Assembly: GCA_028709545.1 (NCBI GenBank) | Contig: JAQVWT010000005.1 | Span: 1-35,606, forward strand | Direction of reading: 5' to 3' | Length of the DNA: 35,606 bases | Source of the DNA: Bacilli bacterium | Lineage (GTDB): Bacteria; Bacillota_I; Bacilli_A; RF39; UBA660 | In this document: positions 1 through 7,445 of the stretch, piece by piece | Layout of the letters: each line of letters starts with the position of its first letter | Position numbering within the stretch: position 1 is the first letter of the stretch | Notes under the pieces: generated by a model | Told to the model about the DNA's origin: nothing | The model's database searches: none | What the model saw: only the letters and a program-made list of their open reading frames with translations | Program-made: the position numbers and the translations under genes

Positions 1-474
1 TAAATTATAAGTATGAACTTTATCAGTCGAAGTTGGTACTGTGAAATTACCATAACCTAAAGGATATGTTCCTTCACCACTTCTTATATTAGTAAGTACA
101 TTAATAGATGATGCAACATTTCCACTATTATCATTGTTAGTGCTTATCATTTTATATTGAATAGCGTTTTCTGAGAATGTATTTTCTTCGACTACTAAAC
201 TTATTTTATAACCCATTGGTGTATTAGTATTATTAAAGCCAGTTACGGTAAATGTTTTGGTTCCAAATGGAGTATTGCCTGGAGCAATATTATCAACATC
301 AACATTACTTCCACCGTTATAGGTAATAACCATTTTACCACCTTTAGCAGTGATAGTAGTTGTCTCCTCACTACCAGTTATATTAGCAGTAAAATAGGCA
401 AAGGATAGTCCAATTGTTATTATTAATAGTAATATAATACCTAGTACAGTTGGGATAATGTTTTGTTTCTGCAT
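1..474 (-). CDS. Secreted/surface protein with SipW/TasA-like N-terminus (3' end outside window)
   Basis: The first 158 codons are visible; the gene runs off the left edge, so the C-terminus is unknown. Residues 1-27 form a short positive start and one hydrophobic segment ending in LSFAYFTANI, the style of TasA/SipW-dependent signal peptides. A Ser/Thr/Gly-rich beta domain follows (ITYNGGSNVDVDNIAPG, FGTKTFTVTGFNN, VVEENTFSENAIQY). The same blocks occur in the same order in the 529-residue protein at 24063-25652 (EYDGG, NNIAPSTDPFATKTFTVKG, VVAENTFSEDAITY), so the two are paralogues. The start is the ATG at 474 with GGAGG at 486-490, 11 nt upstream. A promoter is at 507-535. Whether it also ends in a diversified domain cannot be seen. 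Export and surface location are inferred from the signal segment. Confidence 0.8.
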   Translation of the reverse strand, partial: MQKQNIIPTVLGIILLLIITIGLSFAYFTANITGSEETTTITAKGGKMVITYNGGSNVDVDNIAPGNTPFGTKTFTVTGFNNTNTPMGYKISLVVEENTFSENAIQYKMISTNNDNSGNVASSINVLTNIRSGEGTYPLGYGNFTVPTSTDKVHTYNL

Positions 475-506
475 ATCGTTTGGGACCTCCTATATTCTCT
501 AATTTA

Positions 507-535
507 ATTTTATCATTTTTAAAGAACTATTTCAA
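507..535 (-). promoter_or_regulatory. Promoter of the left-edge surface protein gene
   Basis: On the minus strand, TTGAAA (530-535), a 17-nt spacer and TAAAAT (507-512) lie about 35 nt upstream of the ATG at 474. Five of six bases match at each box. Confidence 0.55.
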
Positions 536-643
536 TTAGGACTTTCGCTAAAAAAATGATAGCAAATAAACACTTTATAAATATAAATATTATTAAAAAT
601 ATGTGATATTTTATGATATGATTATTATAGGAGAAAATTATTT

Positions 644-1675
644 ATGAAAATTATACGAATTATATTTGTTTTATTATTTTTAGGAATGTTTTTAGTACAA
701 AAGTATCTTAAAAAGAAGTATTTAAAGTATGCTCTAGAAATTGTTTTAATTTTAATTACTTTTTACTGCGTACTACTTTCTGTTGATATGAGCAGAGTTA
801 ATACTTTTAGAAAACCAATATTTACGTGGGAAACCCAAAGCTGTGGTGATGGGTGTACTATCTATAGGGGGCTGGGTTATAAATCTAAAATTAAGAATTA
901 TAATAATGGCATTATTGAAGAAATAACATTATCAATATTTGGTAAAGTAATTGCTGGTGGGGTGCAAGATATTAAGAATGATGATTTTACGATCATTGAT
1001 GAAACTACAACTTGTGATATGGCTTTAGAATATATTTATGAAGATGAGTATTTTACTTACTCATTTGGTTGTATAAAAAGTAAATCTGTCTTTATTATTT
1101 TAATAGACGGGAGTAAAATATCGGTACAAGATGCCCTTTTAGATAAAGAAGTAAATTGGGGTAAACTAATTACCGAAAAATATCCGGAAATGTTTTATAT
1201 ATCAGGAAAAGAAACTGAGAATTCTACTAGTTGCAATATCCCTGATTTTGAAATGAGTTTCTATTCTGATAAGAAAGTTTATACAACAAATGAAAATATT
1301 AAACTTTGGGTAATATTAAAATATGTTGGTAATCAAGATAAGTTAACTATCTGGCATGCAGGTTCTGCTGATCATAATACTTATTTTAATTATTATATTA
1401 CTGATGGAAAAGATTTCAACTTACATAGCGTATCTACTTCTATGTTAAAATCATCAATCATTGATAAAGACAAACTTTATACTTACGATTATGAAAAAAC
1501 TGGTGGTTGGGATGCGGATGCTCCTGATGCTGACTTTTGGGAAAATTTCTTTAAAGAAAAAGACTTATATTTACCCAGTGGCGAGTATCAAATAACAGTA
1601 AGTAGTGGTTTTGGATTAACAACTAAATCACATGATGTGGGTTTAAAGTGCAACTTAAGTATTAAGGTAATATAG
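644..1675 (+). CDS. Unknown membrane-anchored protein with Ig-like C-terminal domain
   Basis: I do not recognise this 343-residue protein. Two hydrophobic helices lie at about residues 4-20 and 28-47, joined by the basic stretch KKKYLKY, so the rest is probably held on one side of the membrane. There are about seven Cys residues after residue 50, including CGDGC and pairs further on, which would fit disulfides in an extracellular domain. Residues about 205-343 contain FYSDKKVYTTNENIKLWV and end in a beta-strand pattern (YLPSGEYQITVSSGF). This resembles the BsuPI-like or Ig-type folds of Firmicutes lipoproteins, but it is only a fold-level guess. The start ATG at 644 has AGGAG at 629-633. It is divergent from the left-edge gene and separated from rpsD by about 200 nt, so it is probably monocistronic. 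Confidence 0.6.
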   Translation: MKIIRIIFVLLFLGMFLVQKYLKKKYLKYALEIVLILITFYCVLLSVDMSRVNTFRKPIFTWETQSCGDGCTIYRGLGYKSKIKNYNNGIIEEITLSIFGKVIAGGVQDIKNDDFTIIDETTTCDMALEYIYEDEYFTYSFGCIKSKSVFIILIDGSKISVQDALLDKEVNWGKLITEKYPEMFYISGKETENSTSCNIPDFEMSFYSDKKVYTTNENIKLWVILKYVGNQDKLTIWHAGSADHNTYFNYYITDGKDFNLHSVSTSMLKSSIIDKDKLYTYDYEKTGGWDADAPDADFWENFFKEKDLYLPSGEYQITVSSGFGLTTKSHDVGLKCNLSIKVI

Positions 1676-1692
1676 ATATTTTTAGGTACTGT

Positions 1693-1721
1693 TTGACAAA
1701 GAGCATATAATTATATATAAT
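1693..1721 (+). promoter_or_regulatory. Consensus promoter of rpsD
   Basis: TTGACA (1693-1698), a 17-nt spacer and TATAAT (1716-1721): both boxes match the sigma-A consensus exactly, as expected for a ribosomal protein gene. Transcription should begin near 1728, leaving a leader of about 150 nt. From the -10 box to 1738 the sequence is almost identical to the rimP-nusA operon promoter (see findings). Confidence 0.85.
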
Positions 1722-1727
1722 ACAAAT

Positions 1728-1877
1728 GCAGATTTAAGGCAGGACCTTTAATTTTAAGCAAGTAATGTGTTTATCTGAAATAACTTTAGTAACTTATACT
1801 GCCTAAGGGAAAAAGATGAGTAACACCCTACACGTTTAAGAAGGTTATCCTTTTAAAGCAAAGAAAGGAGATATATT
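1728..1877 (+). promoter_or_regulatory. Structured 5' leader of rpsD, probable S4 autoregulatory site
   Basis: About 150 nt of untranslated leader separate the promoter from rpsD. AGGCAG (1737-1742) can pair with CTGCCT (1799-1804) to close a large loop. A second hairpin is AAGG (1841-1844) with CCTT (1849-1852), extended outward by G-U and A-U pairs, and lies just before the SD at 1865-1870. In Bacillus subtilis rpsD is transcribed alone and repressed by S4 binding its leader; that family knowledge plus the pairing here supports an S4-binding leader. I could not match it to a specific consensus structure. Confidence 0.55.
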
Positions 1878-2480
1878 ATGTCAAGATATACAGGACCAGT
1901 TTATCGTAAAAGTCGAAGACTTGGTTTTAGTACTCTAGAAAATGGTAAAGAATTAAGTAGAAAACCATATGCTCCAGGAATTCACGGAACAAGCAGACGT
2001 AAAAAATCTAGCGAATATGGAATTCAATTACAAGAAAAACAAAAGTTAAGATTTATGTATGGACTTACTGAAAAACAATTTGCTCGTACTTTTGAAAAAG
2101 CAGCTAAGATGCCAGGTATTACTGGTGAAAACTTATTTAAACTACTTGAAAGTAGACTTGATAATCTTGTTTATCGTATGGGACTAGCTAGCACTAGACG
2201 TGCTGCTAGACAAATAGTTAATCATGGTCACATTTTAGTTAATGGTGCAAGCGTTGATATTCCATCATATACAGTTAAACCAGAGTCAATAATTTCAGTT
2301 AAAGAAAAATCTTTAAATCATCCAGCTATTAAACAAGCACTTGAATCAACTTTAGCAAGATGCGCTTATGTAGATTTCGATGCTAAAAAGATGAGCGGTA
2401 CATTTATAAGATTACCTGAAAGATCAGAGCTTAACGCTGATATTAATGAATCATTAGTTGTAGAATACTATAATAGATAA
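1878..2480 (+). CDS. rpsD: 30S ribosomal protein S4
   Basis: This 200-residue protein is the usual length for bacterial S4, a primary 16S rRNA binding protein that nucleates assembly of the 30S body. The N-terminus [16 protein letters not shown] and the segment [19 protein letters not shown] are characteristic. The S4 RNA-binding domain is at about residues 91-155 ([19 protein letters not shown] followed by [12 protein letters not shown]). The C-terminus SLVVEYYNR is also typical. The four N-terminal Cys of zinc-binding S4 variants are absent, so this is the zinc-independent form. SD AAGGAG (1865-1870) precedes ATG 1878. It stands alone with its own promoter, leader and terminator, as in Bacilli where rpsD lies outside the large ribosomal operons. 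Confidence 0.97.
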   Translation: MSRYTGPVYRKSRRLGFSTLENGKELSRKPYAPGIHGTSRRKKSSEYGIQLQEKQKLRFMYGLTEKQFARTFEKAAKMPGITGENLFKLLESRLDNLVYRMGLASTRRAARQIVNHGHILVNGASVDIPSYTVKPESIISVKEKSLNHPAIKQALESTLARCAYVDFDAKKMSGTFIRLPERSELNADINESLVVEYYNR

Positions 2481-2481
2481 G

Positions 2482-2505
2482 AAAACTGAAAATTTCAGTT
2501 TTTTT
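2482..2505 (+). terminator. Intrinsic terminator of rpsD
   Basis: Stem AAAACTGAAA (2482-2491) with TTTCAGTTTT (2493-2502) running into a T stretch, starting 2 nt after the rpsD stop. Confidence 0.8.
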
Positions 2506-2533
2506 GGATTTAAATCCAAAACTGTGATACAAT
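2503..2533 (+). promoter_or_regulatory. 18-bp perfect palindrome overlapping a candidate promoter
   Basis: Positions 2503-2520 read the same on both strands (TTTGGATTTAAATCCAAA). A possible promoter is TTGGAT (2504-2509), an 18-nt spacer, and an extended -10 TGATACAAT (2525-2533). The palindrome therefore covers the -35 and upstream half of the spacer, where a dimeric repressor would sit. It also overlaps the T tract of the rpsD terminator. An operator is possible but unproven. Confidence 0.45.
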
Positions 2534-2556
2534 ATGACGTAAATCAGGAGGTTTTT

Positions 2557-3582
2557 ATGAGTGATAAAACAAAAATACAAATAGAAAATATATATAGTAG
2601 TGCTAAACAAATTTTATCTATATATAATTTATTAAAAAAATTTGAACTAATGAATACGGAAAAAACTAGTGAATATAAAATGACAGTAGATTTTTTAAAT
2701 TTAGTAAGTATTGCTGAAAAAAGTCTATATGATTATTTTATTAAAAATCCTAGTGAAGTTATTCACTTGGTAAAACATATTATTGAAGATACCATCCATT
2801 TACAAGACTGTAATAATATTGACTTAATTATAAAACCAGATGTTGAAGATTTAATAAGTATGCGAGTTAAAAATCAAATTAATAATAGAATTGTAAATGT
2901 TGATTACAACTCTTGTTTTGAATCAATAATTAACAGAAAAGATAATTTAAATGGATTTATTAAAATATTAAATGATTCTACAGATATTAGAATGATAAGT
3001 TTTTTAGAAAAACAGATTAGTAAAGTTGAAGATAAAGATATGAAAAATCATTTAATTTCGGCTAAGTTATGTCTATCATATTTAAATGAAAAAGTTGAAG
3101 AAATAAATTTAAAAAACAATTTTGGTCGTGTTCCTAATAAATTTAATCAAGATTTGGAATTTAATACAACTGAAAAAGATAAAATTAAAGATATGAAAAA
3201 TTTACACGGAGAACTATTATTAGTACAAGGATTAGGTGAATTAGAAGAGTATGATGACAAAGATCTAATAAGTCCTGAAATACACGGAAGATGTATAATT
3301 TGTGAGGGATTAATCCAAAGTTCATTATTATACTTTTCTAGACAACAAGCAAAAATGATGAAGATATTTCTAGATAACAAAATTGAAAAGTTAAATGAAA
3401 GTTCAAAAGAACACGATGAAGAAAAGCGTCTTATTGACGAAATAATTAATTTTAATTCAAATTCAGAAGATTTTGATGAAGAAAAATATTTTATCGAAGA
3501 AATAATTGAAGAAGCTTTTTCTTCAATAGATAATATTAAAAAAGATGCTAACTCTGATTTACCAAAAGAAAAAAGCCTATAA
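2557..3582 (+). CDS. Unknown cytosolic, mostly helical acidic protein
   Basis: This is an unrecognised 341-residue protein. It has no signal peptide or membrane helix. The sequence is Lys/Glu/Asn/Ile-rich and looks helical throughout. Near the C-terminus two similar segments follow each other (EHDEEKRLIDEII and DFDEEKYFIEEII), a small helical repeat. A pair of Cys occurs in HGRCIICEGL. I chose ATG 2557 because AGGAGG (2546-2551) lies 5 nt upstream; an upstream in-frame GTG at 2524 falls inside the -10 region of the candidate promoter. The 3' end overlaps the convergent ileS stop by 6 nt. No neighbour suggests a role. Confidence 0.7.
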   Translation: MSDKTKIQIENIYSSAKQILSIYNLLKKFELMNTEKTSEYKMTVDFLNLVSIAEKSLYDYFIKNPSEVIHLVKHIIEDTIHLQDCNNIDLIIKPDVEDLISMRVKNQINNRIVNVDYNSCFESIINRKDNLNGFIKILNDSTDIRMISFLEKQISKVEDKDMKNHLISAKLCLSYLNEKVEEINLKNNFGRVPNKFNQDLEFNTTEKDKIKDMKNLHGELLLVQGLGELEEYDDKDLISPEIHGRCIICEGLIQSSLLYFSRQQAKMMKIFLDNKIEKLNESSKEHDEEKRLIDEIINFNSNSEDFDEEKYFIEEIIEEAFSSIDNIKKDANSDLPKEKSL

Positions 3583-3596
3583 AATATTGGCTTTTT
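3570..3596. terminator. Bidirectional terminator between convergent genes
   Basis: AAAAAGCC (3570-3577) pairs with GGCTTTTT (3589-3596) around an 11-nt loop, with A/T runs on both sides so it can work on either strand. Stop codons of both convergent genes overlap the 3' edge of the first stem arm and the loop. Confidence 0.8.
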
Positions 3597-6500
3597 CTAT
3601 TTCAATAAATACTTGGTGTTCATTAATATTTGTTGTTTGAGTTAAATCATCTTTTAAAGTTATGTTTAGTCCTAAGGTTTCTTCTTTAATATAATTTTCA
3701 AATTTGTTAATCATTTCTGTAATTTTTTCATCAGCGTTATAATAAATATTAATTCGATCTACTAAATCTAAACCTAGTTCTTTACGGATATTTTGAATTT
3801 TACTAACAAGTTCTCTTGCTAAGCCTTCTAATAAGAGTTCGTCAGTTACTTCGGTATTTAAAATAACAAAGTTACTGGCTTCCATACCAACATTTAAGCC
3901 TTCTTTAGATGATATTCTTACTTCGATCATTGCCTCAGTCACTGAAATTTCTTCACCCTTTAAAGCAAGTTTAATCTCTTCGCCATTTTGAAGTTTAGTT
4001 ATATCACTATTTGTTAAACTCTCTAAAGCAGCAGCGAAATCTTTTATTTTTGGACCGAATATTTTACCGACTTCTTTATAATTAGGTTTTACTGATAAAT
4101 GCATATAATCATTTAAATTATTAACATAAGTAATTGTTTTAACATTAAGTTCTTCTTTTATGAGTTCGGTTAATTCTCCGATTATATCTTTATTTTTACC
4201 ATCAAGTAATATTTCAGAAAGAGGCTGACGAACCTTTATTTTAGCATCTTCTCTAACTTTTCTACCAATACTAATTAAGTTTCTTACTAAATCCATTTTA
4301 TTCTCTAGAGGGATATCGATTAAATCTTTATTATATTCAGGAAAATCAGTTAAATGAACTGATTCATAACCAGTTAATTTTCGATATATTTCTTCAGTTA
4401 TAAACGGAGATATTGGTGCGACTATTTTACATAGTCCTACTAAGACTTCATAAGTAGTTATGTAAACAGATTTTTTAGAATTATTCAGTCCACTATCCCA
4501 AAAACGATCTCTATTTCTTCTAATATACCAGTTAGATAAATCCTCTGATACAAATTCAGTTATATATTTTACAACCTTATGAAGATCATATACTTCATAA
4601 GCATCTGTTGTATTTTTAACTAAAGTATTATATTTTGATAATAACCATCTATCTATATCTTCGCGATTCTTTTCGGGAACATCGCATTTATCTATATCAA
4701 TATTATCAATATTAGCATACATTGAGAAAAATGAATAAGTATTTTTAAGAGGATTAAAGAATTTTGAATAAACTTCTTTTAACCCTTCATAGTCAAATTT
4801 AAGTGGCATCCAAACCGGAGATGCATATGGTAAATAAAATCTGACTATATCTGCCCCATATTCTTCCATTAGGGCAAATGGTTCGATAACATTTCCTTTA
4901 CTTTTACTCATTTTTTTACCCTCAGCATCAAGTAATAAATCATTTACTAAGACATTTTTATATGGAGCTTTGCCAGTTACAAATGTTGATATTAAGATAA
5001 GTGTATAAAACCACCCTCGTGTTTGATCTATTCCTTCACAAATGAAATCAGCTGGAAACTGCGTATCAAAAAGTTCTTTATTTTCAAATGGATAATGATA
5101 CTGAGCAAATGGCATCGAGCCAGAATCAAACCAGCAATCTATTACTTCTGGTACTCTTTTCATCTCTTTAGAGCATTTAGAACATTTTAAATATATTTCA
5201 TCAATATATGGTCTATGAAGTGAAATATTATTATCAATTTTAGTAGTAGCTTTTTTTATAAGCTCTTCTCTTGATCCAATCATTTCTTCATGTGTGCATT
5301 CACATCTCCATAATGGAAGTGGCGTTCCCCAGTATCTATTTCTTGATATTGCCCAGTCATTCATATTAAGAAGCCAGTTACCAAAACGTTTTTCACCAAC
5401 ATGAGCAGGAAACCAGTTTACTTTTTTATTTTCAGCAATAACTTTATCTTTAATTTTTGTTACTTCTAAATAATAACTAGGTTTAGAATAATATATAAGA
5501 GGACTATCACATCTCCAGCAATGGGGATAATTATGATTTATTCTTTGTTTTTTAAATAATTTATCATTTTCTCTTAAATATTTAATGATTTCAATATCTG
5601 CATCAAAAACTAACATATCTTGCCATGGACCTTCGTTGTACTTCCCTGCCTCATCAACGGGATTTAATACTGGCAAATTATATTTCCTGCCGATCTCATA
5701 GTCATCTTGACCAAAAGCTGGAGCCATATGAACAATTCCCGTTCCATCTTCCATACTAACAAATGAATCATTAGTAACATAAAAAGCTTTCTTATCAGTT
5801 TTTATAAATGGTAAAAGTTGCTGATACTCTTTATATTCAAGGTCTTTACCTAAGTAGGTTTCAATTACTTCTCCATCTCCTAATATAGTTCCAACTAATT
5901 TTTTAGCAACAATAAAATTATAGTCACCAGACTTTACTTTAACATATTCTTCATTTGGGTTTACACAAAGGGCAACATTGGCAAGAAGTGTCCAAGGAGT
6001 AGTTGTCCAAACTAAAAAATATGCATCTAAATCTTTAGATTTAAATGGAACAATTACTGTATCAACAGCTATATCTTTATACCCTTGGGCAACTTCATGA
6101 CTAGCAAGCCCAGTTCCACATCTTGGGCAATATGGAAGTATTTTATGACCTTCATAAAATAAACCTTCATCAAAGAATTTCTTTAAAATCCACCACTCTG
6201 TTTCTATATAATTATCATGATAAGTTATATAAGGATTTTTAAGGTCAATAAATTGTCCCATTTTAGTTGTAAGTTTAGTAAATAATCCCTCATTACGAAG
6301 AACACTTTCACGGCATTTTTCATTAAACTTAGCAATTCCATATTTTTCAATATCATTTTTTACAGTAAAGCCAAGTTCTTTTTCAACTTCTAGTTCTACT
6401 GGAAGTCCATGGGTATCCCAACCAATCTTGCGTAGTACTTTATAACCTTTCATTGTTTTATATTTACAAAATGAATCTTTTAATAATTTAGCAAGCATAT

Positions 6501-6669
6501 GGTGAAGTCCTGGATATCCATTCGCAGTTGCCGGTCCATCATAAAAAACAAAATATTTGCTGCGATTATCAATTGATTTTTGAAAAATATCATTCTTTTC
6601 CCAATAATCTGAGTATGTAGACTCAACTTTGCTTACCTTTTCTTTACTTAATTCTTCAAATTTTTTCAT
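3577..6669 (-). CDS. ileS: Isoleucyl-tRNA synthetase, type 2 (IleRS2) with GLHH signature
   Basis: This class I synthetase of 1030 residues charges tRNA-Ile. The nucleotide-binding signature is DGPATANGYPGLHHMLAK (residues 44-61). In place of HxGH it reads G54-L-H-H57, the swapped form known in a branch of IleRS2. GWDTHGLPVE lies near residue 84, the editing (CP1) domain follows, and KMSKS is at 586-590. Cys pairs (CPRCGTG, CWRCDSP, CSKCSKE) are present. The length and N-terminal signature fit the eukaryote-like IleRS2 class rather than IleRS1 (about 920 residues). SD CCTCCT on the plus strand (6675-6680) precedes ATG 6669. Expression is under a T-box leader. It is convergent with the unknown gene at 2557-3582. 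Confidence 0.95.
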   Translation of the reverse strand: MKKFEELSKEKVSKVESTYSDYWEKNDIFQKSIDNRSKYFVFYDGPATANGYPGLHHMLAKLLKDSFCKYKTMKGYKVLRKIGWDTHGLPVELEVEKELGFTVKNDIEKYGIAKFNEKCRESVLRNEGLFTKLTTKMGQFIDLKNPYITYHDNYIETEWWILKKFFDEGLFYEGHKILPYCPRCGTGLASHEVAQGYKDIAVDTVIVPFKSKDLDAYFLVWTTTPWTLLANVALCVNPNEEYVKVKSGDYNFIVAKKLVGTILGDGEVIETYLGKDLEYKEYQQLLPFIKTDKKAFYVTNDSFVSMEDGTGIVHMAPAFGQDDYEIGRKYNLPVLNPVDEAGKYNEGPWQDMLVFDADIEIIKYLRENDKLFKKQRINHNYPHCWRCDSPLIYYSKPSYYLEVTKIKDKVIAENKKVNWFPAHVGEKRFGNWLLNMNDWAISRNRYWGTPLPLWRCECTHEEMIGSREELIKKATTKIDNNISLHRPYIDEIYLKCSKCSKEMKRVPEVIDCWFDSGSMPFAQYHYPFENKELFDTQFPADFICEGIDQTRGWFYTLILISTFVTGKAPYKNVLVNDLLLDAEGKKMSKSKGNVIEPFALMEEYGADIVRFYLPYASPVWMPLKFDYEGLKEVYSKFFNPLKNTYSFFSMYANIDNIDIDKCDVPEKNREDIDRWLLSKYNTLVKNTTDAYEVYDLHKVVKYITEFVSEDLSNWYIRRNRDRFWDSGLNNSKKSVYITTYEVLVGLCKIVAPISPFITEEIYRKLTGYESVHLTDFPEYNKDLIDIPLENKMDLVRNLISIGRKVREDAKIKVRQPLSEILLDGKNKDIIGELTELIKEELNVKTITYVNNLNDYMHLSVKPNYKEVGKIFGPKIKDFAAALESLTNSDITKLQNGEEIKLALKGEEISVTEAMIEVRISSKEGLNVGMEASNFVILNTEVTDELLLEGLARELVSKIQNIRKELGLDLVDRINIYYNADEKITEMINKFENYIKEETLGLNITLKDDLTQTTNINEHQVFIEIEKANIL

Positions 6670-6900
6670 GTTTTCCTCCTAAAAATAAAAAATCCATAAA
6701 CTAAAGGACGAGTTTTACCCGTGGTACCACCTTAATTCATGAATATCATGCTCTTTAACTCATAACGGGAGTAACCGATTTTTCTTTTGAGAAAAATGCA
6801 TCAGATTAGTGATCTATTAATAAATATTATACTTACTTTTCACCAACTGTAAGTTCTCTATAATAATTTTTTATTAACCGTCTATCTTCGGCTGCTTATA
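6670..6900 (-). promoter_or_regulatory. Ile-specific T-box riboswitch
   Basis: The minus-strand leader carries the T-box core AAGGTGGTACCACGGG (6719-6734) that pairs with the tRNA acceptor end. It is followed by ACTCGTCC and a T-rich run (to about 6682), which forms the competing terminator with ACGGGT/ACTCGT. Upstream, the stem I apical part (ACTTAC, AGTTGGTGAAAA, GTAAGT) is visible. The specifier is AUC, read at 6813-6811 and followed by A. Uncharged tRNA-Ile should stabilise the antiterminator and switch ileS on. Transcription starts about 7 nt after the -10 at 6905-6910. Confidence 0.92.
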
Positions 6901-6904
6901 TAGA

Positions 6905-6933
6905 ATTATATGCAATTATTGCTACTTTGTCAA
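6905..6933 (-). promoter_or_regulatory. Consensus promoter of the ileS T-box leader
   Basis: TTGACA (6928-6933), a 17-nt spacer and TATAAT (6905-6910) on the minus strand; both boxes are perfect. It begins 7 nt beyond the endonuclease stop, and I see no terminator between, so the restriction genes may read through into the T-box. Confidence 0.85.
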
Positions 6934-6939
6934 ATTATT

Positions 6940-7404
6940 TTACAAGTTAGAATCATTATTATTAACTAATTCATTTAAATTACTAATTTCTTTTATAATA
7001 GTTAAAAACTCTAATATATCAAAAGCTATAATATCTATATTATTAAAATGCTTATAAAGTTTTATTGCTTCAATAACATCAACATGAATTTTTGGTGCAA
7101 GAAATATTGAAAAAGTATCCTCTTTAACTTTTTGTTTATATTCTGTTAAGTGTCTTTTTATAGGAATAATTTCATTATTAACTTGATCATGTCTCCCACA
7201 CATTAAAGTAACCTCAATTAAAGTATCCGATGTTTCTTTACTCTTACAAACAATATCAGCAATACCTCCACCTGCGGTAAACCTAGGTAACCCCTCATCA
7301 TCTACACTATAATTAGGCAATATTTCTAAATTTTTAAAACTTTGGGTTAAAGCAATACTTATTAAGAATTCTAATCTTGTAGGCGCACCTATATATCTAA
7401 ACAT
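6940..7404 (-). CDS. AlwI-family restriction endonuclease, catalytic C-terminal part (frameshifted from 7446-8540)
   Basis: The 154-residue segment from the first ATG carries a PD-(D/E)XK-type nuclease core of the AlwI family: APTRLEFLISIALTQ (7-21), PNYSVDDEGLPRFTAGGG (30-47), metal ligand Asp50, then E64-V-T66, and the conserved QVNNE...IKRHL block (74-86). AlwI is a type IIS enzyme cutting outside GGATC. The reading frame is open well upstream of this ATG, to the poly-A run at 7489-7495, and encodes no other recognisable start signal. It is best read as the 3' half of the gene at 7446-8540, joined by a -1 shift (182 residues after the shift, about 533 in total). Separate translation from 7404 would need a weak SD (GAAGAA). 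It could also be a pseudogene or sequencing error. Confidence 0.75.
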   Translation of the reverse strand: MFRYIGAPTRLEFLISIALTQSFKNLEILPNYSVDDEGLPRFTAGGGIADIVCKSKETSDTLIEVTLMCGRHDQVNNEIIPIKRHLTEYKQKVKEDTFSIFLAPKIHVDVIEAIKLYKHFNNIDIIAFDILEFLTIIKEISNLNELVNNNDSNL

Positions 7405-7445
7405 TTCATCTTTAGATTCTTCTTTTTTAGTAGAGCATAATAGTT

